A model generated the notes under the pieces. The model did not search any database. It had not been told where the DNA came from and saw only the letters and a program-made list of their open reading frames with translations. The translations under genes and the position numbers were made by a program. From contig NZ_LMGT01000001.1 in the NCBI RefSeq assembly GCF_001427825.1, positions 310,001 to 374,000 on the forward strand: 64,000 nucleotides of DNA. Direction: 5' to 3'. Below, piece after piece: positions 53,287 to 63,014 of this stretch; within the stretch, counting starts at the first letter, position 1; the number at the start of each line of letters is the position of its first letter. Source of the DNA: Brevundimonas sp. Root608 (GTDB lineage Bacteria > Pseudomonadota > Alphaproteobacteria > Caulobacterales > Caulobacteraceae).

Positions 53287-53583
53287 CTAGTGGAAAATCC
53301 CCACCGCGCCCTCGATCCAGACCAGGGCGACGATGGCGATGACGAACAGCGAGAACCCGATCCGGATGACCGGATTGCGGACACGCCAGGCGACCAGCTC
53401 GATCACGGCCCCGCCGCCGATCAGCAGCACGCCGGCGAAGACGAAGTCGCTGAGGGTCCAGTTGACCTCGCTGGTGAACTGCATGGCGACCAGAGGCGCC
53501 GTCATGATCAGGGCCACCGCCCCCCAGCCCAACATCCGCAGGGCCTTCCACAGCTGGTCCAGATCCTGGTTGGTCACGTTCAT
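53287..53583 (-). CDS. Small integral-membrane protein, unknown
   Basis: 98 residues with about three membrane helices (residues about 20-35, 46-62, 72-90) and a short polar N-terminus (MNVTNQDLDQLWKAL). No family recognised with confidence. Convergent with putA, with 3 bp between stops. Start ATG at 53,583. Confidence 0.7.
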   Translation of the reverse strand: MNVTNQDLDQLWKALRMLGWGAVALIMTAPLVAMQFTSEVNWTLSDFVFAGVLLIGGGAVIELVAWRVRNPVIRIGFSLFVIAIVALVWIEGAVGIFH

Positions 53584-53675
53584 GTCGCCGTCCCTCGGTT
53601 ACCGATGACGGGACGATGCCGGAGTCCCGCCTGAGCGGCATGAGCGAAATCTGAGCAGTTGCTGAAAAGCGGCCG

Positions 53676-54593
53676 TCAGCCCTTCGGCCAGCCGCCCGCC
53701 CGGCTCAGCGCGCTCGGCGCCGGCCGACCGATCTTCCCGCCGATCCAGCGGGCGGTGCCGATCAGGGCGTCGAGATCGTAGCCGGTGTCGAACCCCGCCC
53801 GCTCCAGCATATAGACCAGGTCCTCGGTGGCGATATTGCCCGTGGCGCCCGGCGCGAACGGACAGCCGCCGATGCCCCCGACCGAGGCGTCCAGCACGTC
53901 CACCCCGGCCTCGACGCCGGCATAGGCGTTGGCCAGGCCGGTGTTGCGCGTGTCGTGGAAATGCAGCCGCAGGGTCGCCTCGGGCGCGGCCTTGCGGGCG
54001 GCCTCGACCGTCTTCGTCACGCTCCACGGATCGCCGACGCCGATGGTGTCGGCCAGGGCGATCTCAGCCACGCCCAGGGCCGCGATCCGTCCGACCAGAT
54101 CGGCGACCCGGTCCGTCGACACCTCGCCGTCGAACGGACAGCCCCAGACGCAGGACAGGGTGGCCGACAGCGAGGGCGTCGCCCCCGGCGCCCCTTCCGC
54201 GTTCTGTCGTCCGGCGACGATGTCGGCCAGCATCCCGACCTGCTGGTCCACCGTCAGACCCTGGTTCTTCAGCCCGAAGCCGTCGGTGACCGACATCGCC
54301 ACATTGACCTCGTCCACCGCCGTGCCCAGGGCCCGGTCATAGCCCTTGCCGTTCAGCACCAGGCCGATGCGGCTGCGTCCCGCCTCCTGCGGCAGGGCGG
54401 CCATGACCTCTTCGGCCCCGGCCATCTGCGGCACGTATTTGGGATGGACGAAGCTGACCGCCTCGATCCGCCGCGCCCCCGCCGCCTCCAGTCGCCGGAC
54501 CAGATCGGCGCGGACGGCGGGTTCGAGGATCGCCTTTTCGTTCTGCAGGCCGTCGCGCGGACCGACCTCGACGATGGTGATCGGGCGGCTCAT
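53676..54593 (-). CDS. mvaB: Hydroxymethylglutaryl-CoA lyase
   Basis: Cleaves HMG-CoA to acetyl-CoA and acetoacetate, the last step of leucine breakdown. HMGL-like TIM barrel: metal-site GPRDGLQNEK near residue 12, LHFHDTRNTG with the metal His pair, and the signature GGCPFAPGATGN with the active Cys near 245. 305 residues. Its ATG overlaps the stop of the upstream glycosyltransferase gene (ATGA). The bkd operon 6 kb away supplies the early steps of the same pathway. Confidence 0.93.
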   Translation of the reverse strand: MSRPITIVEVGPRDGLQNEKAILEPAVRADLVRRLEAAGARRIEAVSFVHPKYVPQMAGAEEVMAALPQEAGRSRIGLVLNGKGYDRALGTAVDEVNVAMSVTDGFGLKNQGLTVDQQVGMLADIVAGRQNAEGAPGATPSLSATLSCVWGCPFDGEVSTDRVADLVGRIAALGVAEIALADTIGVGDPWSVTKTVEAARKAAPEATLRLHFHDTRNTGLANAYAGVEAGVDVLDASVGGIGGCPFAPGATGNIATEDLVYMLERAGFDTGYDLDALIGTARWIGGKIGRPAPSALSRAGGWPKG

Positions 54594-56266
54594 GGGGCCG
54601 GCGCCGACGCAGGCGCGATCCCGGGCGGGGCGTAGACGGTCAGGCTGACGTCATCGCCCTTGGAATAGTTGTGGCCGTCGACCACGCCCACGGCGCGGCC
54701 GGTCACCCCCAGCCGGGCGGCGGCGTCGCGGAAGGCGTCGGCGTCGCCTTCCTCGACGATGGCGGGCCGTCCCTCGGCCAGGGCGCGGGCGGCCCCTTCG
54801 GCGTCGGTCAGTTCAGTGTCCTTGCCGATCAGGAAGACGAAGCTGGGTTCATGGAAGCTGGTGATCGCCACCGGCCCGGCGCGGCCCTGGCGCGGATGCA
54901 GGTCGGCCCGTTCGAGCACCTTCTCGAGCTGCGGCGCCACCGCCAGGGGGCGCAGCTGGCGCAGGGTCCCGGCCAGGGCGGCGTGGGCGAGAAGGCCGAG
55001 GGTCAGCGACACCAGCAGGGCCGTCACCGCCGCCCGGTGCAGCATCAGAAAGGCCCCGACCAGACTGGCCAGGATGGCGAAGACGATGGTCAGGGTCGCC
55101 CAGGTCTGGGCGGTGGACTTGCCATACTCGGTCAGCAGCCAGACCGCGCCGACGACGAGCAGGCCGCCCACGAACAGGGTCAGCCCCACCCCGGCGTAGC
55201 GCGATATCCGTCCGACCGGCCGCATCACGGCGGCGGCGGCCAGCAGGGCCAGTCCGCCGAAGGTCGGCAGGGTGTAGTGGGCCAGTTTGGTCGGGGTCAG
55301 CTCGAAGATCAGCCAGGCCGGAACCACCCAGCAGACCAGGAAGCGGACCGCCGGCTCGGCCCGCCGGCTCCAGCCGGTCGAGACGGCGGCGGGCAGCAGC
55401 AGGGTGGCCGGGAAGAACAGCAGCGGGGCGATCAGCAGATAGAAGCCGGGCAGGACGCCGTGGCCCTCATCGCCGCCCGCCACCTTGGGCGCCAGATCGC
55501 CGCCGATGGCCTCGCGCCAGAAGCCGCCGTCGGTGGCGATGGTGATGGCGATGGCCCACGGTCCGACGATCAGGGCCACCAGCGGCAGGCCCCAGCCCCA
55601 GCCCAGCCGCCTCAGCCACGAGCCGTCCCGGTCCCAGATCGACAGGGCCAGTATGGCGGGCGCGATGACCAGCAGGCCGATCGGACCCTTGATGAGGATG
55701 GACAGGCCCAGCCCGAGCCAGAAGGCCAGCTTCCACGGCCTTCGCGGCGCCTCGCCCGCCCGCGCCGCCAGATAGATGCGCGCCAGCCCCGCCATGGCCA
55801 GGGTCACCGCGCCGCACAGCATGGCGTCGGTCTTGGCGATGCCCGCCTCGGTCGATAGCAGGAAACTGGCCCCGAGAATCGCGCCGGCGAGGAAGCCGGC
55901 CCTCTGGCCGAACATGGCCGCGCCGGCCCAGGCGCAGGCGGCGGCGGCCAGCATGGCCCCCAGCAGCGACGGGATGCGATAGGGGGCGATGTCGCGGTTC
56001 TCGACCTTCGAGGTCATCGCCACCGCCACGGCCTGCATCCAGTAGATGCCGACCGGCTTCTTCCAGCGCGGCTCGTCCTGGTAGCGGATGTCGATGAAGT
56101 CGCCGCTCTCCAGCATCTGCGAGGTGGCCTGGGCGTAGCGGCTCTCGTCGCGGTCCAGCGGCGGCAGCAGCATCAGCACCGGCAGACCCGCGAACAGGGC
56201 GATCAGGGCCGCGAGCAGGGGCCCGCGCCAGCCGGCGATGTATCGGTCAAGGTCGGAGGCGATCAT
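54590..56266 (-). CDS. ArnT-like GT39 membrane glycosyltransferase
   Basis: Polytopic glycosyltransferase that uses a polyprenyl-phosphate sugar donor. N-terminal loop DRDESRYAQ carries the catalytic Asp typical of ArnT/PMT; KKPVGIYWMQ follows, then about 11-12 membrane helices and a periplasmic C-terminal domain. 558 residues. ATG 56,266 is chosen since AGGAAG lies 6 bp upstream; ATG 56,272 has no spacing. The target (lipid A, lipid or protein) is not evident. The divergent GT2 gene could make its lipid-linked donor. Confidence 0.85.
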   Translation of the reverse strand: MIASDLDRYIAGWRGPLLAALIALFAGLPVLMLLPPLDRDESRYAQATSQMLESGDFIDIRYQDEPRWKKPVGIYWMQAVAVAMTSKVENRDIAPYRIPSLLGAMLAAAACAWAGAAMFGQRAGFLAGAILGASFLLSTEAGIAKTDAMLCGAVTLAMAGLARIYLAARAGEAPRRPWKLAFWLGLGLSILIKGPIGLLVIAPAILALSIWDRDGSWLRRLGWGWGLPLVALIVGPWAIAITIATDGGFWREAIGGDLAPKVAGGDEGHGVLPGFYLLIAPLLFFPATLLLPAAVSTGWSRRAEPAVRFLVCWVVPAWLIFELTPTKLAHYTLPTFGGLALLAAAAVMRPVGRISRYAGVGLTLFVGGLLVVGAVWLLTEYGKSTAQTWATLTIVFAILASLVGAFLMLHRAAVTALLVSLTLGLLAHAALAGTLRQLRPLAVAPQLEKVLERADLHPRQGRAGPVAITSFHEPSFVFLIGKDTELTDAEGAARALAEGRPAIVEEGDADAFRDAAARLGVTGRAVGVVDGHNYSKGDDVSLTVYAPPGIAPASAPAP

Positions 56267-56378
56267 GCCCATCTTCCTATCACGGCCTTTCCGCCCGTCA
56301 CATTGTTAGAGCGCCGGCCGCGGATGCGGAGGCGGGCGCCATCTCCCGCATCCCGCCGAAACCGGCTAGAGAGCCAGG

Positions 56379-57107
56379 ATGAACGCAGCCATCCCCGACA
56401 TCTCCGTCGTCGTCCCGGTCCATAACGAGGAGGGCGCCGCCGGTCCCCTGGCCCGCGAGATCGCCGAGGCCTTCGCCGGACGCTCGTACGAGATGGTGTT
56501 CGTGGACGACGCCTCGCGGGACGCCACCCTGGCCGAACTGCGCGGCCTGATGGCCGAACTGCCGGCCCTGCGGGTGCTCAGCCACGGATCGAATGCGGGC
56601 CAGAGCCGGGCCGTGCGCACTGGCGTCCTGGCCGCCCGGGCGCCGATCGTGGTGACCCTCGACGGCGACGGCCAGAACCCGCCGGCGGACGCGCCGAAGC
56701 TCGCCGATCTGCTCGCCTCGTCGCCGTCGTCGGTGGCTCTTGTCGGCGGTCGCCGGGCCAAACGGCAGGATTCCGCGGCCAAGCGTCAGGCCTCGATCTG
56801 GGCCAACCGCATCCGCAAGACGCTGCTGGGCGACGACGCCGACGACACCGGCTGCGGGCTCAAGGCCTTCCGGCGCGACGCCTTCCTGCGCCTGCCCTAT
56901 TTCGATCACATCCACCGCTACCTGCCGGCCCTGATGATCCGCGAGGGCTATCAGAACCTCTATCTCGACGTCGATCACCGCCATCGCGAGACGGGCCAGT
57001 CGAAATACACCAACTGGGGGCGGCTGATGGCGTCGCTGTCGGATCTGATGGGCGTCATGTGGCTGAAAACCCGGTCGCGGCGGCCCGGCGCGATCAGCGA
57101 GTTCTGA
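56379..57107 (+). CDS. GT2-family glycosyltransferase (polyprenyl-phosphate sugar synthase-like)
   Basis: Inverting GT-A enzyme of the dolichol-phosphate mannose synthase/ArnC group. ISVVVPVHNEEGAAG starts the nucleotide-binding fold, VDDASRDAT follows, and the metal-binding D-x-D lies in LDGDGQNPP. FRRDAFLRLPYFDHIHRYLPAL is the acceptor-loop region. 242 residues with no C-terminal membrane helices, so it is a soluble or peripheral form. Divergent from the ArnT-like gene, suggesting the pair decorates an envelope lipid. Confidence 0.87.
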   Translation: MNAAIPDISVVVPVHNEEGAAGPLAREIAEAFAGRSYEMVFVDDASRDATLAELRGLMAELPALRVLSHGSNAGQSRAVRTGVLAARAPIVVTLDGDGQNPPADAPKLADLLASSPSSVALVGGRRAKRQDSAAKRQASIWANRIRKTLLGDDADDTGCGLKAFRRDAFLRLPYFDHIHRYLPALMIREGYQNLYLDVDHRHRETGQSKYTNWGRLMASLSDLMGVMWLKTRSRRPGAISEF

Positions 57108-57199
57108 GCGGCTCTCCGGGCGCGGCGAACCGGCATGGCTGAACGGATCGAACCGGGGTATGCAGGGTTAACAAGCGCGGCCGTTATGCGCGCTGACCG

Positions 57200-57643
57200 A
57201 TGATGGAGCCCGCCATGCTGATCGCCATCCCGCTGCTGATGATCCCGGTGATCCTGTACAACATCGTCGTCCTGACCGGCGCGGTCGGCGGCGCCGGCGC
57301 CGTGGCGGCGGACGGCAGTCTCCGGGACGTTCTGTTCTCCATCCCCATGACCTCAGGCTCGGTCTGGAATGTCGGCGTGGGCGACATGATCCTGTTCCTG
57401 TCGCTGATCCTGCTGTTCTTCGAACTGCTGAAGTCGACCTCCAGCCAGAAGGTCGCGATCGTCAATCACGCCCTGTCGATGATCCTGTTCGTGATCTGCC
57501 TGGTCGAATTCCTGCTGATCAAGGGCTTCGCCACCTCGACCTTCTTCCTGATCGTGACGATGGTCATGCTGGACGTCCTCGCCGGCTTCATCGTCACCAT
57601 CATCTCCGCCCGCAAGGACCTCGACTTCGCCAGCGGCGGCTGA
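57200..57643 (+). CDS. Small polytopic membrane protein, unknown
   Basis: 147 residues with four predicted helices (about 8-27, 62-80, 88-108, 115-137), and a short glycine-rich loop (GAVGGAGAVAADGSL) after helix one. No recognised motif. Good start at ATG 57,200 although a ribosome site is weak. Stand-alone gene, followed by a hairpin at 57,691. Confidence 0.7.
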   Translation: MMEPAMLIAIPLLMIPVILYNIVVLTGAVGGAGAVAADGSLRDVLFSIPMTSGSVWNVGVGDMILFLSLILLFFELLKSTSSQKVAIVNHALSMILFVICLVEFLLIKGFATSTFFLIVTMVMLDVLAGFIVTIISARKDLDFASGG

Positions 57644-57690
57644 GCGCCCTTGATCCGCCCATCCCGGCGGTGACCGCCCGACACATGACC

Positions 57691-57719
57691 CGTGCGCCCC
57701 CGCGAGGCGGGGATGCACG
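57691..57719. terminator. Hairpin after the 57,200 membrane-protein gene
   Basis: CGTGC...CCCCGC-gag-GCGGGG...GCACG, two stems separated by a 2x2 internal loop. No T-run follows, so it is at best a weak terminator. Confidence 0.4.
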
Positions 57720-58304
57720 GTGATGGGGAGCGCGAAGGCGTGACGCTGCCGGCCGGATATATAGTCGGGTTGGCGGGAAAACATCCTGCCTTCTCAACAC
57801 CTTACGATTTTCCCAAACTCTATTGTCAGCACCGCCCCCCGGCGACCCCATAATATCTGCATCCCGTCGCGGGGGAGGGCGTCTGGCGCCAGGGCCATCA
57901 ACGTGCGGCGGGGTGCGATCGAGCGGGAAACCGCATCCGTATCGAGGTGGGGGCTCCGGCTCCGGCCCACGGGAGGGTGCGGGACTGTCTGCGGGGGAAA
58001 CCGAAACCGCGGAGCCCGGGGAGCCTGGCCGCTCTCCGCCCGTCGCGGGCCTCGGGACGTCCAGGGAGTAAACGGTGAAAAGCGCAGGGGACTGAAGACC
58101 CCCGGCAGGCCGTGCAGAAGCCCTCAGCGTCCTGCCTGTGTGAACCGGTCGCGCGGAGCGAAGGCGGCGACGCCGAAAACACATCCCGGTCCCCGCAAAG
58201 CGAAAGCAGGGGGCCATCTCCGGTTCCGGGCTAGCCGCCCGCGCTCCGCGACCTCCCCGCACTTTCCGGCAGCGATGCCGGCGAGCGCTTCACCCTGCGC
58301 GGTG

Positions 58305-58327
58305 GTCCTCGGGACAAGCCCGAGGAC
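58305..58327. repeat. REP-like palindrome GTCCTCGGG...CCCGAGGAC
   Basis: Perfect 9-bp stem with loop ACAAG. The TCCTCGGG-acaag-CCCGAGGA motif is familiar as a dispersed repeat between alphaproteobacterial genes. Open frames that read MIFKFIVLGLVPRTT through it are artefacts. Confidence 0.6.
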
Positions 58328-58370
58328 GATGAATTTGAAGATCAAGCTCCTGGAGCTCGCCGATCCGGCC

Positions 58371-58439
58371 TTACGAAAACGCCACGAAAATCAGGGCGAC
58401 GACGGCGACGTCGACGGTGCGGGCGATGAAGGTCAGCAT
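58371..58439 (-). CDS. Possible 22-residue membrane peptide
   Basis: Reads MLTFIARTVDVAVVALIFVAFS then stop. It would be a single membrane helix with a short polar start. No good ribosome site is visible, so it may be chance. Placed 59 bp downstream of the PhaR-linked small gene on the same strand. Confidence 0.2.
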   Translation of the reverse strand: MLTFIARTVDVAVVALIFVAFS

Positions 58440-58498
58440 GGCGGCGGTCCCGAACGAGGCTTGAACACCCGTCGTTCAGCAAGGACCGTGCCGCGGGC

Positions 58499-58849
58499 TC
58501 AGATGTCGGTGTCTTCCGCCTTGCCGGGCCGGGGACGCCGCTCGTTGGCGCCGGAGTGTTCGGTCCCGAGGTAGGCGGAGCGGGCCGCGTCGAGCACGGG
58601 CGGGCCGCCCTTGAGGCCGCGCCGTTGTCCGGTCTGTCCGATCATCTGGGCGGCGAAGGCGGCCGCCGAGGCGTCGGACGCCGGGGCCGGGGCAGGTCTT
58701 GCCGGGGGCGGGGCGGGCTCGGCGACGAATTCGGCGACGGTCAGGGCGCGCGACCCGGCCGCGGCCCGGCGTTCGGCTGCGCGCCGTTCGGCCGAGCGGC
58801 GCTCGTCGCGGCGTTCGACGGGACCCACGGCGCGGATCTCGTCGCCCAT
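58499..58849 (-). CDS. Small hypothetical protein cotranscribed with phaR
   Basis: 116 residues. The N-terminal 60 are Arg/Ala/Pro-rich and low in complexity. The C-terminal 45 residues look conserved among Caulobacterales relatives: AFAAQMIGQ, RRGLKGGPPVLDAARSAYLGTE. Function unknown. Start ATG 58,849 lies 1 bp from the phaR stop, so it is translationally coupled to phaR. A role in polyester storage is only inferred from this linkage. Confidence 0.72.
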   Translation of the reverse strand: MGDEIRAVGPVERRDERRSAERRAAERRAAAGSRALTVAEFVAEPAPPPARPAPAPASDASAAAFAAQMIGQTGQRRGLKGGPPVLDAARSAYLGTEHSGANERRPRPGKAEDTDI

Positions 58850-58850
58850 G

Positions 58851-59465
58851 TCAGTCGCCCTTGCCGGGAGGCTTGGCCAGTTTGTCCAGCTGGCTGCGCA
58901 TCTCGTCCATCTGGCGGCGCATCTCCTCCAGCGGATCGGCGGCCGGCGCGGCCCTGGGCTCGGTCGCGGCCGAGGCCGCCGCCATCGCGCCGGGCGTCAG
59001 GGCGCCGAAGCCCGGCCACATCTTCATGGCGTCGCTGAACATGGCCATGTTGCGCTTGACCGCCTCGTCGATCAGACCCGCCCCCGGCGCGGCGCCGAAG
59101 GCCTTGGAGAACTGGCCGCGGATCTGCTCCTGCTGGCGGCTGAAATTGTCGAGCGACATCTCCAGATAGCTGGGCAGGACGCCCTGCATCTGGCCGCCGT
59201 AGAAGCCGATCAGCTGGCGCAGGAACTGCACCGGCAGCAGGGCCTCGCCCCGGCTCTCTTCCTCGAAGATGATCTGGGTCAGGATCTGGCGCGTCAGGTC
59301 GTCGTTGGTCTTGGCGTCATAGACGACGAATTCCGTCCCCTCGCGCACCATTTTCGCCAGATCTTCCAGCGTCACATAGGCCGAGGTCGCCGTATTGTAG
59401 AGGCGGCGGTTGGCGTATTTCTTGATGACGACGGTTTCGCCGGCTCCGGACTTCCTGTCAGCCAC
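58851..59465 (-). CDS. phaR: Polyhydroxyalkanoate synthesis regulator PhaR
   Basis: Transcriptional repressor that binds both DNA and PHA granules and controls phasin and polymer genes. The N-terminal PHB_acc domain is unmistakable: VVIKKYANRRLYNT, then YVTLEDLAKMV and VVYDAKTNDDLTR. The C-terminal part is Ala/Met/Gln-rich, with a coiled-coil tail (EEMRRQMDEMRSQLDKL). GTG 59,465 is chosen because GAGGAT lies 9 bp upstream; TTG 59,489 is an alternative. 204 residues. Confidence 0.92.
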   Translation of the reverse strand: MADRKSGAGETVVIKKYANRRLYNTATSAYVTLEDLAKMVREGTEFVVYDAKTNDDLTRQILTQIIFEEESRGEALLPVQFLRQLIGFYGGQMQGVLPSYLEMSLDNFSRQQEQIRGQFSKAFGAAPGAGLIDEAVKRNMAMFSDAMKMWPGFGALTPGAMAAASAATEPRAAPAADPLEEMRRQMDEMRSQLDKLAKPPGKGD

Positions 59466-59522
59466 GCGCGATCCTCGTTCCTGTTGCAACGCCGCACTAT
59501 GCTGCGCTGCGCACGGGAATGT

Positions 59523-60251
59523 CTAGCCGACGCCGGCGGCGGCGGGGGCCAGGACGACGCCGACCAGCACCGCGGCCCAGTGGACGGTCGCGCCGGTGAC
59601 GACGAAGCCGTGCCAGATGGCGCGGCGGAATTTCACCCTCGGGCTGATGAAGACGAACACGCCGGCGGTGTAGATCAACCCCCCCAGCACCAGCAGGCCG
59701 AGCGCGATCGGGTGAACGGTGTCGATCATGGGCTTCAGGGCGATCACGGCCAGCCAGCCGAACAGGGCGTAGACCCCGGCCCAGAAGGCGTCGGAAATCC
59801 GCGGCGCGACCAGCTTGGCCCCGACCCCGGCGATGGCGATGGCCCAGACCAGCAGGGTGAAGCCGATCGACCAGGCGCCCTCGAAGCGCTGGGTGGTGAA
59901 GGGGGTGTAGCTGCCGGCGATCATCAGAAAGATCGCCGCCTCGTCCATGCGGCGCAGGATCGGCCGCGCGGCGCAGGGACGCGTCTGGTTGTAGACGGTC
60001 GAGGCGGCCAGCATGGCGATCAGGCACAGCGCATAGATGGCCGTGGCGGCGACGGCGCCGAGGCCGACGTAGAGGGCGGCCAGCACCGCCAGCACGATCC
60101 CGCCCACGGCGGCCAGCGTCAGGCCGACGACGTGCACGACGAGGTCGGCCGTCTTTTCGGCGGGCGAGCGGTAGTGCTCGACCATATCCAGTTCGTCCGG
60201 CACGCAGACCTGGACGAACACATTCTTCAATCGCGTGAGCATGGCCACCAT
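59523..60251 (-). CDS. Hemolysin III / PAQR-family membrane protein
   Basis: Seven-helix protein of the Hly-III family. Features: EHYRSPAEKTADLVVHVVG, then MDEAAIFLMIAGSYTP (conserved Asp and Ser) and GFVVTGATVHWAAV with the metal-binding His. Despite the name, most members are not hemolysins; PAQR proteins are hydrolases or receptors. 242 residues; start may be ATG 60,251 or 60,242. Function here unknown. Confidence 0.85.
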   Translation of the reverse strand: MVAMLTRLKNVFVQVCVPDELDMVEHYRSPAEKTADLVVHVVGLTLAAVGGIVLAVLAALYVGLGAVAATAIYALCLIAMLAASTVYNQTRPCAARPILRRMDEAAIFLMIAGSYTPFTTQRFEGAWSIGFTLLVWAIAIAGVGAKLVAPRISDAFWAGVYALFGWLAVIALKPMIDTVHPIALGLLVLGGLIYTAGVFVFISPRVKFRRAIWHGFVVTGATVHWAAVLVGVVLAPAAAGVG

Positions 60252-60463
60252 CAAGCCTTTGTCGCTCTATTCGTTCCCGCGAACATGGAGCGGACCCGGT
60301 GACCATGCGGTGAACGGCGCTGTCAGGCGTGACGAAGGCGTTGCGATGCGGCAGAAACGCCACGACTTGTTTCCCGCGACCTAACGCCCCCGACGGGCGT
60401 AGAGGTTTCGTTTTCCATGGCCCGGCGCTCCCCCGCCCCGCGGCCCCGTTCCGAGGTTGCTGC

Positions 60464-61642
<1,179 letters not shown>

Positions 61643-61649
61643 ACCGGCG

Positions 61650-62993
61650 ATGACCGCCCCGGCGCGCGAGGCTGGAACCATCCAGCGCGTCGCCATCGTC
61701 GGCGGCGGCTTCTCCGGCGCCATGCTGGCCGCGCGGCTGGCCGAGCGGAGCGTCGCCTCGGTCCTGATCGACCGGACCGGCGTCTTCGGTCCGGGCGTCG
61801 CCTATTCGACCGGGTTCGACGGCCATGTGCTGAATGTGCGCTCGAACCGGATGAGCGCGGTCGAGGGACGGCCCGACGACTTCGTGCGCTGGCTGGAGGC
61901 GCACCATCCCGACCACGCCGATCCGGAAGGCTTCACGCCGCGCCGGCTGTACGGCCTCTATGTCGAGGACCGGCTCGCGCGGGCCGAGGCCGCCCAACCG
62001 GGCCTGATCACGCGGGTCGTCGGCGAGGCCGTCGCCGTTGCGGGAACGGCCGTGCGCCTCTCGGACGGACGGCGGATCGAGGCCGACGCCGTGGTCCTGG
62101 CCACCGGCAACCCGGCCCCGGGAACCGCGGATACGCTCCGCGCGGACGGCCCGGACCAGGTGATCGGCGATCCGTGGCGGCCCGACGCCCTGGATATTAT
62201 CGGTCCGGAGGACGATGTGATCATTCTCGGCACCGGCCTGACCATGGTCGATATCATGCTGTGGCTGCAGGCTCGCGGCTGGCGCGGCCGGGCGACGGCG
62301 CTGTCGCGACGCGGGCTGACGCCCCGCGCCCACGGAGGGCGCCACGACCCTCCGGTCTCGCCGGGCGACGCGCTGACATCGGGGCCCCTTTCGCGACGGG
62401 TGGCCGAGGCCCGGCGGCTTTCGGCCGGGGACGACTGGCGCGGCGTCATGGAGGGGCTGCGCCCGATCACAGCCGCCGTGTGGGTCGCCGCCGACCCCGC
62501 GACCCGCGCCCGCTTCCTCCGTCACCTGCGCCCTTGGTGGGACGTTCACCGGCACCGCATCGCCGACAGCGTCGCGGGCACGATGGAGAGGCTGGAAGCC
62601 GACGGCCGGCTGGTCATCCTCGCCGGTCGCGTCCGCCGCGCCGAACAGACCGGCGAAGGGATCACGCTGGCGTGGACGCCGCGGCGGGGCGGGTCGCCCG
62701 CCCCGCTGACGGGCCGCTGGCTGATCGACTGCACCGGGCCGGGGCACGATCCCGCGACCGCGCCCCTGACGGGTCCGCTGATCGGATCGGGCCGGGCCCG
62801 GCTGGACCCCCTGGGACTCGGGCTGGATCTCGATGCGGAGGGCCGGGTCCTCGATGCGACGGGCGCGCCCGACCGCTCGCTGTTCGTCCTGGGTCCGCCG
62901 GCTCGCGCGGCCTTCTGGGAGACCGTCGCCGTGCCTGATATCCGCAAGCGGATCGAAGGCCTGGTCGGAACGCTGGCGGGTGCGCGGCTCTGA
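61650..62993 (+). CDS. FAD/NAD(P)-binding protein (HI0933/FAD_NAD_bd_9-like)
   Basis: 447 residues. An N-terminal Rossmann fold ([14 protein letters not shown]) is followed by [20 protein letters not shown] and a second nucleotide-binding segment [16 protein letters not shown] near residue 190. This is the pattern of the FAD-NAD(P)-binding family that contains siderophore- or amino-acid-modifying enzymes. Substrate unknown. Starts 7 bp after the thiolase gene, so cotranscription is likely. Confidence 0.82.
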   Translation: MTAPAREAGTIQRVAIVGGGFSGAMLAARLAERSVASVLIDRTGVFGPGVAYSTGFDGHVLNVRSNRMSAVEGRPDDFVRWLEAHHPDHADPEGFTPRRLYGLYVEDRLARAEAAQPGLITRVVGEAVAVAGTAVRLSDGRRIEADAVVLATGNPAPGTADTLRADGPDQVIGDPWRPDALDIIGPEDDVIILGTGLTMVDIMLWLQARGWRGRATALSRRGLTPRAHGGRHDPPVSPGDALTSGPLSRRVAEARRLSAGDDWRGVMEGLRPITAAVWVAADPATRARFLRHLRPWWDVHRHRIADSVAGTMERLEADGRLVILAGRVRRAEQTGEGITLAWTPRRGGSPAPLTGRWLIDCTGPGHDPATAPLTGPLIGSGRARLDPLGLGLDLDAEGRVLDATGAPDRSLFVLGPPARAAFWETVAVPDIRKRIEGLVGTLAGARL

Positions 62994-63014
62994 ATCCAGC
63001 GACCGCGCCGAACC

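Larger units (their letters stand above)
57644..58498. other. 855-bp region without a convincing gene; contains two hairpins
   Basis: No family-like protein in any frame; open frames are products of GC richness. Contains an imperfect hairpin at 57,691-57,719 and a perfect one at 58,305-58,327. An AT-richer patch at about 57,760-57,850 could be a promoter (CATAATATC-like on one strand). I considered RNase P RNA, tmRNA, SRP RNA and B12 riboswitch and saw none of their conserved blocks. Confidence 0.4.

Noticed and set aside
57822..58260. Considered as RNase P RNA, tmRNA, SRP RNA or cobalamin riboswitch
   Set aside because: None of the universally conserved blocks of these RNAs could be found on either strand.
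58124..58345. 73-residue frame starting MIFKFIVLGLVPRTT
   Set aside because: Generated by the REP-like palindrome at 58,305-58,327; a recurrent spurious product in related genomes.
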